Shown piece by piece: positions 21,780 to 31,845 of a stretch of DNA of 64,000 bases. Location of the stretch: NCBI GenBank assembly GCA_016432725.1, contig JACJDG010000003.1, positions 1 through 64,000 of the forward strand, read 5' to 3'. The position numbers and the translations under genes were made by a program. Each line of letters begins with the position of its first letter. Positions within the stretch are counted from its first letter, which is position 1. This DNA is from Streptomyces sp. DHE7-1. GTDB taxonomy: Bacteria; Actinomycetota; Actinomycetes; Streptomycetales; Streptomycetaceae. The notes under the pieces are model-generated. The model was not told where the DNA came from. It searched no databases and saw only the letters and a program-made list of their open reading frames with translations.

Positions 21780-22104
21780 CCTTTACGCGCCCCTCCACCT
21801 GCACACCGCGCAGGTCGAGAAACGGTGTGTCTGCCTGTCGAACGCGTGATTGGAGGTCTTCCAGTACTTCATCGATCATGTCGAGAGAACGGGCGAACTC
21901 CAGGGCCGCAACTGTGTCGTTGGGCGGCAGGGCCCCGGCGTCGACGGTGACGGGAGGCCGCACGACGGTGAGTTCGGTGCGGGTCCCGCCACCGGTCGTC
22001 ATGCGGTCCGCGGGGACAGTCCAGAATCCGGTGCCAGTCATGGGCGTCACCGTAGTGGCATCCGCTCCGCCCACGCGCAGATGCCCGGGCCCGCCTGTGG
22101 TCAT
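21754..22104 (-). CDS. Small hypothetical protein
   Basis: The intact 116-residue frame overlaps the end of the methyltransferase by 26 bases on the opposite strand. It reads MTTGGPGHLRVGGADATTVT, then TELTVVRPPVTVDAGALPPN, DTVAALEFARSLDMIDEVLE and DLQSRVRQADTPFLDL. Composition is that of an acidic soluble protein with one long helix in the centre. No family was recognised. A real gene is suggested by the low-Arg, natural residue mix, which the opposite frames lack. Confidence 0.45.
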   Translation of the reverse strand: MTTGGPGHLRVGGADATTVTPMTGTGFWTVPADRMTTGGGTRTELTVVRPPVTVDAGALPPNDTVAALEFARSLDMIDEVLEDLQSRVRQADTPFLDLRGVQVEGRVKVRRRVWWR

Positions 22105-22335
22105 CGCGTTCGTTCGACGCAGGGGGCGGGGCCGGGATCACCCATCGCGGTATGTCATGCGTGCGCGGCGATGACGTCCTGGTCCGTGCCGGCGCCGGCG
22201 CAACGGGCGGCCGGCGCCGGCACGGGGAGGGTGTCATGGCGGTGGCCGCTGCTCCGGGACGAGCGGGGGCCACCGCCGGCGGGCGCGCAGGGCGCGGCCT
22301 GGATGGGTACGGCCCCGGTGAGGGGGCGTGTGGGG

Positions 22336-24745
22336 TCAGAAGTTGGAGAAGACGTCCGCCAGCACTTTGTTGATGGTTCGGGGGTCGTGGGCGTCGTAGT
22401 CGCGGGCGTGTGTCCTGTCGGCGATGTCTTCCAGAGGGGTGGTGGTCTTGCCGGTTGCGGAGCTCGGGTCGGCGCCGGTTGTGGGCTTCTGGTCGGCGCT
22501 GGAGCTGTAGGCGATGGTGAAGACGCGGACCGCGGGTTGGTCGGGGTCGCCGATGCGGCTGAGGAGGTCCTCGAGCGCCGGGGTGTCGAGGCGGGCTCGT
22601 TGCGGCCGTCCGTCAGGACGACGACGGCGTTGATGGCGTCGGGATCGTAGTGGCGGCGGAGTTCTTCGACGGCCTTGTCGATGACGTCGTTGAGGGCGGT
22701 CGCGCCCTGCGGTTTGAGGTGCTGGACGCTGGCGTCGAGGTCGTCCCGGTGGGTGCGGCCGGCCTCGGTCGTGGCTCCCATGGGGGCCAGCGGCTGGTCG
22801 ACCTTGTGGCTGTTGGCAAAGCTCCACAGGCCCACTTTGTCCTGGTCGGTGAATCCGTCCAGGAGGGGCCGCGCGCGGCCTTGACGTAGTCGAGCTTGCT
22901 CCGCTCCGTGGGCAGGCGGTCCTTCTTGTCGATGCCTTCGTCCATGGATCCGGAGGTGTCCATCAGGATGAGGACGTTGGCGGGCTTGCGCAGTTGCCGC
23001 CAGGCGACGAGCAGTTTGTCCAGGACATCGGCGCTCGGGGTGTCCAGCCGCGGCGGCGCCGCGTCGGGCAGGGCTCCGTTGCCGCGAGTGATCTGGGCGG
23101 TGGCCTTGGCGGGGTCGGTGCGAAATCCCAGTCCGGCGAAGCGACTTACGGCGTGGTCGCCGGCCAGGTACTTCCGGAAGTCGTCCGCGACGGCCTGCTG
23201 CGCCGGGCGCAGCCCGTTGAGCGGGATGTAGGGGTGATCGCTGTACAGGGTGCCGTCGTCGGGATAGAAGGCGACGAGCTTGGTCTTCGGCGGCTTCTGT
23301 CGGGCGCAGCCGTGTTCCTTGGATGCGCTGCCGCAGGGGTAGCCCTTGTTGTAGGCGATGACGGCGGTCTCTTCGACGGTGACGGCGGAGATGTAGGAGG
23401 TGCTCTGGTTGCCGTCGTCGGCGCGACGCAGGTTGGCCAGGAAGGTCAGGGTGGTGTCGCCGTAGTGGACCGCGGCCTTCTCGATGTCCTGGACGCGCTT
23501 GCGGTTGTCCGCGTCCTGCAGGTCTTCGGGTGCCAGTTCACCGGAGGTCCCGGTCTTGGTGTAGAACGCGGCGATCGTGGCGTTCAGGCCCGAGGTGGAG
23601 TACTCGGGGTTGGTCTTGCCGAGCTTGAAGGTGCCCCACTCCGGGTGGCCGTGGTCCTTCCAGAAGTGCGGCTGGCCGGCGAGCGAGGCCAGGTTCTTCC
23701 AGCCGATCTGCTTCTTGGGCCAGCCCAGCGCCTTGGCCATCGGTTCGGGCATGGCGATCGTCAGCGGGCTGGTGACCACGGAGGGTCCAGCCTCCTCGGG
23801 CAGGTGGTCGAGCGCCGCACCGTGGGCGCGTTGCCGGGCGATCGGCAGCCAGATCCTCGAGGCCGGGGACCATACGTCGGGCCGCGGGCCGTCGCTCTTG
23901 TCCCATCCCCGGGCCAGTGCCTGCATGGCAATGCCCGAGTCGATGCTGTCCACCACGATCCCCACGCACTGACCATGGCTGGAACGCGTGCCGAAGTCAT
24001 GCGCGAGATCGCCCAGGACCCGGGACTTGTCGGTCGAAGAGGCGATCCGCAGCGTCTCCGTGACGTGGCCGCAGGACGACCCCGCTCCTCCCACCAGTTT
24101 CACCAGCCCCGCCGTGGCCACGACGACCGCGACCAGACCCACCGCGAGCCACACCGACCGCCGCGGCCGCCGCCCCAGGACTTCCTGCCGCTGCCGCTCT
24201 GTCTCTGGGCGCGGAGCACCCTGCTGGTCAAGCTCCGGGCGTGGGGCGTCCTGCGGTTCTGCCGCGAACACCGGCTCGGGCTGCGAGACCTTCCAGGAAG
24301 CGGCCAGTTCCTGCGCCGTCCCCAGTTCTCCGGTGGCGATCCCGTGTGCGTGGCACGTACTGATCAGGGCTGCGGCGAACTCTGCCGACGCACCATCCGG
24401 TCCCTGTGACCGCAACTCCTGCTCGCAGGCCTGGGCCTGATACCGCAGGCCCACCCAGGGCCCTGTGTCGGTCACCCCGGCAGCCGAGACGAACTTCTGC
24501 ACGACGTCCGTGTCCGGCAGTTTCCTGCCATCCGTCACCCTGGACAACGCCGAGGGGCTGTACTGCGTGGCCTCAGCCATCTCCTTCAGCGTCCGCCCCT
24601 GCCCGGGGCGGGACCGCAGGCTCCTCAACGCCCAGGCGAAAGCCGCCACCGGGCTGGTACGAGGATCAAGCGGACGACCTGGCTGCCCCGGTCGCGGGCT
24701 CCAGCCGGGGCGCCTTCTGCTCCAACCCGGCGTCTCGTCATTCAC
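22336..24745 (-). CDS. Membrane HTH / solute-binding / VWA protein (two frameshifts)
   Basis: The protein of about 803 residues has four parts. An N-terminal XRE-type HTH (TLKEMAEATQYSPSALSRVT, about residues 50-90) is followed by one membrane helix (SVWLAVGLVAVVVATAGLVK, about 195-215). Then comes a solute-binding-like region (TETLRIASSTDKSRVLGDLA to RFAGLGFRTDPAKATA, about 225-560). A C-terminal VWA domain has the MIDAS motif LILMDTSGSMDEG and AINAVVVLTDGRNE. Proteins with solute-binding plus VWA domains are common in Streptomyces; the cytosolic HTH head is the unusual part and suggests a one-component surface-to-DNA sensor. Frame breaks near 22868 and 22597 each need one base. Its start overlaps the upstream small membrane gene by 8 bases. 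Confidence 0.7.
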
Positions 24746-24959
24746 CGCTGCTCACGCCCTCGCCCAGAGCGCCGAACAGGTTCCGTGCGGCCTGGGCCGC
24801 GGCCAGAGCGCCGCCCGCCATGCACGTCAACGCGTTCCGCGGGTCGGAGCCGGCCGCCAGTACCACCATCATCAGCACCACCTGGACCACGACGAGGACG
24901 CCCACGCGGCAGGCCGGCCCCGGCGGCACCTCCGTCTGTAACTGCTTCTTACGGCTCAC
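24738..24959 (-). CDS. Small two-helix membrane protein coupled to the VWA gene
   Basis: A GTG at 24959 is preceded by AGGAGGGGA at 4 bases, a strong ribosome site that decides the start. The 73-residue product reads MSRKKQLQTEVPPGPACRVG, a hydrophobic helix (VLVVVQVVLMMVVLAAG) and a second weak one (ALTCMAGGALAAAQAARNLF). The stop lies inside the start of the VWA gene (8-base overlap), so the two are probably translated together and may act together at the membrane. The family is not recognised. Confidence 0.6.
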   Translation of the reverse strand: MSRKKQLQTEVPPGPACRVGVLVVVQVVLMMVVLAAGSDPRNALTCMAGGALAAAQAARNLFGALGEGVSSGE

Positions 24960-25613
24960 TGAGTCCCCTCCTGATGCGGTGGTCCTGACACCCACCCGGG
25001 CCGAACGCGGTGGCCGGAGCTGCAACTCCGGCCACCGGGGCCCGGCGGGCTGGCTACAGCTTCCGCCCACCGACAGCGCGAAGAACAGAGTTAACGGAAC
25101 ATCAGCAATCCCTCGGGCGATGTCAGCAAAAACGCTCACTTCGCCAGCCGGCCGCCCTGTCGGACCCGCCGCCACCCACGCCCCGGGTCACCCCCTTCCC
25201 GGCCGCAGCGGACACGAGCACCCCTCACCCGGTGCTCCGCCCTGAACGGCAGGTCGCCCAAGGCCGACGATGTCGCCTGGGACCGGTTCAATGGCAGCAC
25301 GCATACCGTGAGCCCGGCCGAGGCCGAGCAGATCGACGCCGCGAGCGGGGCGTCATGGCACTCATGGGGTGGTTCCCGGGGACTTTTCGCTCATGGGTCT
25401 CGCTCGCGCCTGGGAGCAGCGGAACGGCTTCGCGCGTGGCGCCCTGCCGGGGCTGCTCACCGCTTGATCCACGGGGCCGGCAGCGGTCGCCCTGCGGCGG
25501 ATGGGCAACCGTTCGCGATCGGCAGGAGTCTAGCGAGCGGGGACTGTTCCCTCGCAGACACAGTCCGCTCACTCGCGGTCCGTTCACTCGCGCCCCCAGC
25601 AAAGGATTTCTCC
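24960..25613. other. Intergenic region with promoter-like direct repeat
   Basis: No gene could be supported in about 650 bases. Near 25565-25595 the segment CGCTCACTCGCGGTCC is followed by a near copy (CGTTCACTCGCGCCCC), just before the surface-protein gene. Confidence 0.35.
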
Positions 25614-26888
25614 GTGCCGACACCCTCACCAGCCCCTCGCTCTTTCCGGTCCTCTGTCGCCGCCCTCGGCGCAGCAGGTCTTGTGGCACTGGCCGGCGCA
25701 CCCGCGGCCTACGGCGACGAGACCATCCCCGACCTGGTCGTCGGGGGCGTCGCGCCGGTCAGCGGGCTGAGGCCGGGAGACGGCATCGACGTTCGGGCCA
25801 CTGTTGCGAACAAGGGCACGGTGGCGGCCGAGAAGGTGTGGGTGGCCTACTCCGTCACCCGAGGACTCGACTTCGCCGAGGTGCCCTCCAACTGCCAGGT
25901 GCAGCACGTGCGGCCCTACGACGAGATGCCCGAGCGGTGGACCGCGGTGTGCGCGTTCGACCAGGCGGTGGAGCCCGGCGCCGTCTACACGACCGACGGG
26001 CCCCTGCGCGTCACGGCTCTGGACCGCGCGCTCAACGACGAACTGCGCCTGCGTGTCGAGAGTGGCGATCCGGGAGCTGATGACAACGGCAGTGACCCGG
26101 TGGCGGGAACCGCACCGCCGGTGAAGCTCGTCGCGGCGGACGCCGGGGGCGTGGGGTCGGCGCGCATCGTCGACGTGCCCGTCACCACCGTGAACACGGC
26201 CGACTACCAGGTGACGGGTGCCGCACTCAGGGGAGCGTCGGGGACACGGTCACGATGAAGGTGAAGTTCACCAACGCCGGACCCGCCTGGGTGTGGCCCC
26301 GGGAAGGGGACAAGGCCGTCCGCGTGATGGTCACTCCCCGCCCGGAACGTCGGTCGTCAAGCGCGGCACCTTCTGCCGGGCCGAGGGCGGAGCGTACGTC
26401 TGCGGCATGCGGTCGCTCTACGAAGGCAGCGGGGAGACCTACACCTTCGACCTGCGCATCGACAAGCGGGTGCCCGGCGCCAAGGGGTCCATAGCCCTGA
26501 GCACCGAAGCCCGGCCGTTCGATCCCGACAAGGCCGACGACCAGGCCGACATCACCCTGGACGTCGTGGGCGGTGGCTCCTCCGGGTCGGCGGGTGGCTC
26601 GGACGGGTCGGGTGGCTCCGACGGATCGGGGGCGGCTCGACCAGCGGCACGAACGGATCGACCGGCGGAACGGGCGGCTCGACGGGCACCTCGACCAGCG
26701 GCTCGGACGGCGGATCGTCCTCCACGGTCACCGGCGGGACGGCGAGTGGCGGGACGACGAGTGGTGGCAACCTCGCGGAGACCGGATCCTCGGCGCTGCC
26801 GGCCGCCGGCGTGGCTGCTGCGGCGGTAGCGATGGGCGCCGGCGTGCTGCTCGTCCAGCGCCGTCGCCGCGCGCAGCGGCCCGACTGA
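25614..26888 (+). CDS. LAETG sortase-anchored surface protein (frameshifts)
   Basis: A GTG at 25614 follows AAAGGA at 7 bases. The N-terminus has a signal peptide (SFRSSVAALGAAGLVALAGA, cut near PAAYGD). Two CARDB-like beta domains follow: DLVVGGVAPVSGLRPGDGID then VRATVANKGTVAAEKVWVAY, and after one break near 26235 GDTVTMKVKFTNAGPAWVW. A Gly/Ser/Thr-rich stalk (about 26570-26770) leads to the sortase signal LAETGSS, a membrane helix (PAAGVAAAAVAMGAGVLLVQ) and the tail RRRRAQRPD. LAxTG is recognised by class E sortases of Streptomyces, so the protein is cell-wall linked. Frame breaks near 26235, 26340 and 26635 are single-base. Confidence 0.75.
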
Positions 26889-27017
26889 CCTCCTGCCGCT
26901 CTGTCCGTTCGCGCCTGGTCCGGTCCGGGGGCGATGGCCGGGCGTCGTCACCCCCGTGCGTTGCGTATCGTGCTCGGCGCGCCGGGCGGACCGGTTGCGC
27001 AGCCGTGTGCACACCGG

Positions 27018-27224
27018 TCAGGTGATCGGCTGCGTGGTTCCGTCAGGCAGGGTGCAGTAGTAGCCGGCGTAGGGGCGTGCGGTGATCTGTCCGCCGGCGG
27101 CTGTGCACTCGTCGCTGGTGATGTTCAAAGACGAGGCGGCCTCGGCGCTGACGGCGCCGAGGCCGCTCAGGCCGGCGAGGGCCGCCGCGGCCAGGGCGAG
27201 GCTCAGGATCCTTCGGATGCGCAT
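27018..27224 (-). CDS. Small secreted protein with one Cys pair
   Basis: The ATG at 27224 follows GGAGGAG at 6 bases. The 68-residue product has a signal peptide (RILSLALAAAALAGLSGLGA, cleavage near VSAEA) and a mature part of about 40 residues with two Cys (SDECTAAGG and YYCTLPDGTT). It has no recognised family. The neighbouring gene at 27375-27658 also encodes a small exported Cys-bearing protein in the same direction, after the surface protein on the other strand. Confidence 0.65.
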   Translation of the reverse strand: MRIRRILSLALAAAALAGLSGLGAVSAEAASSLNITSDECTAAGGQITARPYAGYYCTLPDGTTQPIT

Positions 27225-27374
27225 GACTTGCTCCTCCTGCCAGGTGCCTTGGTCCGTCAGGCGTCCGGGAACGGCTCGTCCCGAAGTGACGGAGCGGGGT
27301 GACGTCGCTGTCCTCGGTGTCGAGGCAAACCCGTGGGCCGTGTTGTGTCCGGGCGGGCCGGAGCAGCGAGTCCT

Positions 27375-27658
27375 CTAACGCGGTTCGTGGGCCGCCGCCC
27401 GGCAGGCACCGTTCGCGGCGCCGCCCGCGACTCCGGCCTCGGTCAGCCCGGTCACACAGCTCTGCAGGTCTCCGACCACGCCACGGCTGCAGGCCGCCGT
27501 GACGGAGTCGGAGGCGGTGGCACCGGCCTGTGCGGCCATCTGTGCGCAGGCGGGATGTCCGCCCGGACCGCGGGGGCGGCGAGGACCGCACCGCCGAGGG
27601 TGAGGGCCAGCGCCGTGAGGACACCGGCTGTACGGGTCGGGCTGCGCATGGGAACCAC
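27375..27658 (-). CDS. Small secreted Cys-containing protein (one frameshift)
   Basis: The start is GTG 27658 or ATG 27649. A signal peptide (TAGVLTALALTLGGAVLAAP) is followed, after one lost C near 27553, by ADIPACAQMAAQAGATASDS, VTAACSRGVVGDLQSCVTGL and TEAGVAGGAANGACRAAA. Four Cys in the mature 65 residues suggest two disulfides. The family is not recognised. It is probably co-expressed with the similar small secreted gene downstream, 151 bases away. Confidence 0.55.
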
Positions 27659-28268
27659 CAGCTCTCCAGGACGTTCGCTCGGGACGGAGACAGAGCTCGA
27701 CGCTCACACCACCCGTGAGTCGGTCGCACGGTCCCGAAGCCGGCCGGCCGGGGCCGCGCGGTCACACCGTCCGGCGACGCCCGGTGAGTGCGTGTGTCCG
27801 CCGGCCTGCGGGGTCACCGGCCGACCGCACGTTCTGCGTCGCCGCCCTTGAGCCCCATCAGGACATCGTCTCGGGAACGTCGTCACCGGGCCGCAGAGGG
27901 CGGCCCGGGACCGGATCAGGCGTACACGGACCTCCACTCGCGGGCCTCTCAACCAGCGTCGCATCCTCTCCCCCGCCCGTCCTGTGCAGCGGCAGACCCG
28001 TCGGGGGTGTGGCCCGGAACCAGCAAGGTGCGGCAGGAGCCCGGGCGCGCGGCGAGAACCCAGTCCAGCGATTTCCGGCATCGCGGCCCGCTGGTGGGTG
28101 TGAACGGCGGCGGCGTGCTGTGCGGCGGGTGCCGTGCCCGGGCGGCTCCCTGGCAGGGGCCGCTCAGGTGTGCGCGAGTACGACCACAGGCGTCGGAGGT
28201 GCCCCGGCGCTTCAGGGAAGCTGCGGGCGGAGCAGCCGGTGCCGGCGGCCGTGTGTCAGCTGTGGGCC
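27659..28268. other. Intergenic, no supportable gene
   Basis: About 610 bases without a frame of natural composition on either strand, no clear palindromes and no repeats that I could find. Confidence 0.4.
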
Positions 28269-29180
28269 TCAGGAGGGCCGGGATCGCAGGCGGCGCACCA
28301 TGCGGGCGTCCTCGAAGCCCACCTGGCGGGCCGCGGACTCGACGGTGGCGCCTTGGCTGATCAGGTGTTCGGCCCGCTCCAGGCGCAGGGTCTGCTGGTA
28401 GCGCAGCGGGGTGAGGCCGTCGGTGGCCCGGGAGAACTGGCGGGTGAGTGTGCGGGCGCTGACGCCGGCGTGGGCGGCCAGGCGGGTGAGGGGCAGCGGC
28501 TCGGCGTAGTGGGTGTCGATCAGGTCCTGGACGCGGTGCACGCAGTCGTCGACGTGGCTGCGGTGGCGGAGCATGGCGCTGGCTTGGGGTTCGTTGCCGT
28601 TGCGGCGTGTGTAGATCACCATTTCGCGTGCCACCCGGGCGGCGAGGGCGGGGCCGTGGCGTGCGGCCAGCAGGTGCAGGGCCAGGTCGATGCCGCTGGC
28701 GATGCCGGCGGAGGTGACGATCCGGTCGTCGGTGGAGAACAGGACGTCGCGGACCACCGTCGCTCGTGGGTGGCGGGCGGCGAGTTCGTCCTGGAGCTGG
28801 TGGTGTGTGGTGCAGCGGCGGCCGTCGAGGAGGCCGGCCTGTCCCAGGGCGTCGGCTCCGGCGCAGACGCTGGCGACGGTGCCGCCGGCGGCGTGGTGTG
28901 CGCGCAGCCGTCCGGCGGTGCGGGGGCTGATGAGGGGGCCGCCCCTGAGGGTGGGTGCGCTCCATCCGGGGACCACGACGAGGTCGTCCGGGCCGAGGTC
29001 GGGCCAGGTGGTGCGGGCGGTCAGCGGCAGGCCCTGGGCGCTGCGTATCTGGGGTTCCTCGGCGACGTAGTCGAGGTCGTACGGCTGCCCGAAGGCCACT
29101 GCGGTGGAGAAGACCTGGGCCGGGCCGGCCAGGTCGAGCAGGTGGACTGCGGGCAGCAGGACGAAGACGACACGGCTCAT
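28269..29180 (-). CDS. GlxA/FtrA-type regulator: DJ-1/PfpI domain plus AraC HTH
   Basis: The 303-residue frame is intact. Residues 1-170 form the DJ-1/PfpI-like sensor (VVFVLLPAVHLLDLAGPAQV, VASVCAGADALGQAGLLDGR, TSAGIASGIDLALHL), with a Cys at the nucleophile-elbow position. Residues about 205-303 are the AraC domain: LPLTRLAAHAGVSARTLTRQ, then FSRATDGLTPLRYQQTLRLE and VGFEDARMVRRLR. The stop of the upstream hydrolase overlaps its start (ATGA), so both are coupled and the hydrolase may be part of the response it controls. The ligand is unknown. Confidence 0.85.
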   Translation of the reverse strand: MSRVVFVLLPAVHLLDLAGPAQVFSTAVAFGQPYDLDYVAEEPQIRSAQGLPLTARTTWPDLGPDDLVVVPGWSAPTLRGGPLISPRTAGRLRAHHAAGGTVASVCAGADALGQAGLLDGRRCTTHHQLQDELAARHPRATVVRDVLFSTDDRIVTSAGIASGIDLALHLLAARHGPALAARVAREMVIYTRRNGNEPQASAMLRHRSHVDDCVHRVQDLIDTHYAEPLPLTRLAAHAGVSARTLTRQFSRATDGLTPLRYQQTLRLERAEHLISQGATVESAARQVGFEDARMVRRLRSRPS

Positions 29181-29715
29181 ACCGGTGATGCTGCCAGCTC
29201 GTCCACCGTGGCGATCCGCGCGAAGCGGTCGCGCAGGACGGCCAGGGTGCGTTCGGTGATCGCCTCGGCGCTGAGGTCGCCGATGGGGTTGGTCGTGGTC
29301 GCATCGGCGACGAACACGACCTCGTATCCCAGGTCGCTGCCGATCCGGGCGGTGGTCTCGACACACTGCTCGGTGCGGATGCCGCAGACCCACAGCTCGC
29401 CGACCCCGGCCTCGGTGAGCCGCTGCTGCAGGTTGGTGGTGGTGAACGCGTTGTGCGAGGTCTTGTACAGCACCGGTTCCCCGGGCAGCGGCTGCTCCAG
29501 TTCCTTCAGCAGCCGGACGTGCCCCGTCTCCGGGTCGAACACGTCACCGCTGCCGGGCTCGGTGTGCAGCACCCAGACCAGCAGATCGTTGTTGTTCCGC
29601 GCGATGCGCACCAGCCGGTTCACCGGCTCGGCGATGTCGGGGTTGGCGATCTGCTCCCACAGGGGCGGGCGCGGAAGGATTCCTGGACATCGATCACGAT
29701 CAGGGCTCGTCTCAT
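29177..29715 (-). CDS. Isochorismatase-family cysteine hydrolase (one frameshift)
   Basis: The ATG at 29715 starts MRRALIVIDVQESFRARP. After one lost C near 29665 it continues with ANPDIAEPVNRLVRIARNNN, VLHTEPGSGDVF, the lysine motif LYKTSHNAF and the nucleophile motif WVCGIRTEQCVETTAR. The D-K-C triad of the family is therefore complete. Such enzymes hydrolyse isochorismate, nicotinamide or N-carbamoyl compounds; the substrate is open. Its stop overlaps the GlxA-type regulator start. Confidence 0.75.
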
Positions 29716-29965
29716 GTCCACCAGTCTGGCCTGGGCGTACTCGGGGCCGACAGGCATGATCGGGGCCGAGACCGGAACGATCCGGTCACCTGCCAAAAAA
29801 GGGGGGTCGCTGAAGAGCGGCTCGCCTTCCGTAGCCGACGGCTCCGGTCTCACGCGTGTGCCTGCCCGGTCCCGGTGCCGGGCTCGTGGGTGGCGCGGCC
29901 GGTACCGGTGTGGCCCGCGGCCATGGGCCGGCTCCCTGGGGTGGCCCCGTCACCGGCCGGTGCTG

Positions 29966-30973
29966 TCAGAGGGCTCGCTGGGCACCGTAGTAGCCGTGGC
30001 GCATCCGGAACCTCATGGGGCCGGTACCGTCCGCTTGGATGTGCTCGATCAGTCTGGATCTCAGCGGCTCGGGCACGTCCTTGCCGTGTGCTGTGGTCCA
30101 CTCCAGGGAGCCGAAGAGCTGGGCGGCGCCGTCGAGTTGGGTGGGTCCGGGTGCGCCGGTGGTGAGGGCTGTGAGGATGCGTTCGGCGGGTTCGGCGAGG
30201 AGTTGCCGCTGCACGGCCAGGTCGTACCACTTCAGGCCGCCGGTGGGCTCCCTGGCGGGTGTCCCGGCCCAGGCCAGCAGGACACGCGCCCGCTCGATCC
30301 CGTCGGGATAGCGATGTCGGGTGAGGGTGGTGAGCCGGGCTTCGGCGTCCCGCACGTGCCGTGACCAGGCTTCGCGGTCGCGGCCGGGCGGGTGGGCGAG
30401 GGTGGCGGCCGCGTCGGACAGCCCGGCCGGCGCGGCATGGATCCAGCGCATCCGGCGTCGCTCGTCCTCGGCCTGTTGCACGGCCAGTTCCGCCTGGACC
30501 TCACGTGATCGGGTCAGGCCTCGCTGCGCCAGCCATGCGGTGAGCGCCGGACCGTCGCGCAGGTCGGCGTCGCACTGACCGATCCCCCGCAGACCGGATT
30601 GGTGGTGAAGCGTCCAGCAGGCGATCGCTGCGCCGGTGGAGTCGTACACCGTGATCGTCGGCCAGCCCCTGCACCGGCACCGGTCGCCGGTGCCCCCGTC
30701 CACGATGGCCAGCATGGAGGCCAGGTCGGCGATCTCGCCGCCGGTCAGCACGATCCGCGCCAGGTCGGCGGAGCCGATGTCGTCCGGTGATCCCTCGACG
30801 ATCACGACGTGCCCGGCGCGGTTCAGCACTTCCCGCAGCCGCGCTGTTGTCGGCGCGTCCTCGGCCGTGTCCGCATGCCCTTCGGAGACCACGCTCGCGA
30901 GGATAGCGGGCGGCTTGGCCGGCTCGCGGGTGCGGCGGGTCTGCCTACGCGAGGAGGGGCGCGGTTCGCTCAA
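29966..30973 (-). CDS. Hypothetical protein of 335 residues
   Basis: The frame is intact from ATG 30973. A basic N-terminus (MSEPRPSSRRQTRRTREPAK) is followed by an alpha/beta part (LNRAGHVVIVEGSPDDIGSA, ITVYDSTGAAIACWTLHHQS) and a helical part rich in Arg and Leu (RWIHAAPAGLSDAAATLAHP, ARVLLAWAGTPAREPTGGLK). It ends MRFRMRHGYYGAQRAL. No membrane helix or signal is seen, so it is cytosolic. I do not recognise the family; no operon partner is adjacent. Confidence 0.6.
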   Translation of the reverse strand: MSEPRPSSRRQTRRTREPAKPPAILASVVSEGHADTAEDAPTTARLREVLNRAGHVVIVEGSPDDIGSADLARIVLTGGEIADLASMLAIVDGGTGDRCRCRGWPTITVYDSTGAAIACWTLHHQSGLRGIGQCDADLRDGPALTAWLAQRGLTRSREVQAELAVQQAEDERRRMRWIHAAPAGLSDAAATLAHPPGRDREAWSRHVRDAEARLTTLTRHRYPDGIERARVLLAWAGTPAREPTGGLKWYDLAVQRQLLAEPAERILTALTTGAPGPTQLDGAAQLFGSLEWTTAHGKDVPEPLRSRLIEHIQADGTGPMRFRMRHGYYGAQRAL

Positions 30974-31103
30974 GGGCAGTCGGTGCAGGCTCAGCTGGTT
31001 CGTCGCGGCGGCCGTGGCAGTTGCTCAGTGCGCGCGTCGGCTCAGAGGTCCGGGCCGGGCAGGTCGTCACGGTGCACGTCGGAGGGGTCCGCATTCTCGA
31101 GGT

Positions 31104-31339
31104 CTACGTCCGGGTTCGCCTCGTCGTCGGGGTGCCAGGTGCCCCAGCGCCGGTGCCTGGGGGCGTGTCGTCATCGAACTCGTCAAGGTCGCGCCAGGAT
31201 GCCGCACGTCCGTCGCCTACCTCCACGCTCGCGTCACGCAACGGTGCGTCAGGCGCGTCGAGCCGGCGGTCGAGAAGGACAGCAGTCCGGCGGCCGCGTC
31301 CCCTGCCAGGCCCCACAGCGCTGCGTCCCACAACGTCAT
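31104..31339 (-). CDS. Small hypothetical protein (one frameshift)
   Basis: The ATG at 31339 starts MTLWDAALWGLAGDAAAGLL, a pattern I have seen in small Streptomyces proteins near regulatory genes. After one break near 31275 it continues LDRRLDAPDAPLRDASVEVG and ASWRDLDEFDDDTPPGTG. The product would be about 78 residues with a hydrophobic N-terminus and an acidic tail. Function is unknown. Confidence 0.35.
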
Positions 31340-31845
31340 GTTCAGCACGTTAGGACACTGAACGGGGCCACCTATACGGTGCGTTGCGCATCCTGACGCG
31401 TGGCTGGAGCGAGCACCACCACAAGGTCTTCCTCTGGCCGGCAGCGAGGCGAGGGGCCGGGTGATCCCGGCTTGAATCTTCATCCCCGGGTCCGTGCGAC
31501 GGGGTCAGCGCTGTGTCCGGTCAGTCGCCTTCCGGGGTAGTGCCGTCGGCCCGGCCTGGCGACCATGGCGGTCGCCGTCGGCGCCGTGCCTCTGCTGCCC
31601 CAGTGCTTCGGCGTGCTGCCCCGGTGCCGCGGCCGCGGCCAGGGCCGCGTCCTGGGGCGGGCGGCGCCGCACCGGGGATACCGGTGCCGCCTGCCGGCTC
31701 CCGGAGACCGTGGTGGGCGAAGCGTCCGGCCGCCTGTCACGGTCGCTCTGAGCTCAAGGCGGGGCCGGGCCGGGGCGGCCGACCTGCCGAAGCCGGGTCC
31801 CGGGGCAGCCTCGGATCGGGGGCCGGCCACCAGGCGCCCGGTGGC
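31340..31845. other. Intergenic, no supportable gene
   Basis: About 500 bases downstream of the sigma factor gene, very GC-rich, with no frame of natural composition. Confidence 0.35.

Noticed and set aside
28134-29759. Long plus-strand open frame of over 500 codons
   Set aside because: It is antisense to the GlxA-type regulator and isochorismatase, which carry clear motifs; long antisense frames are expected in DNA of this GC content.
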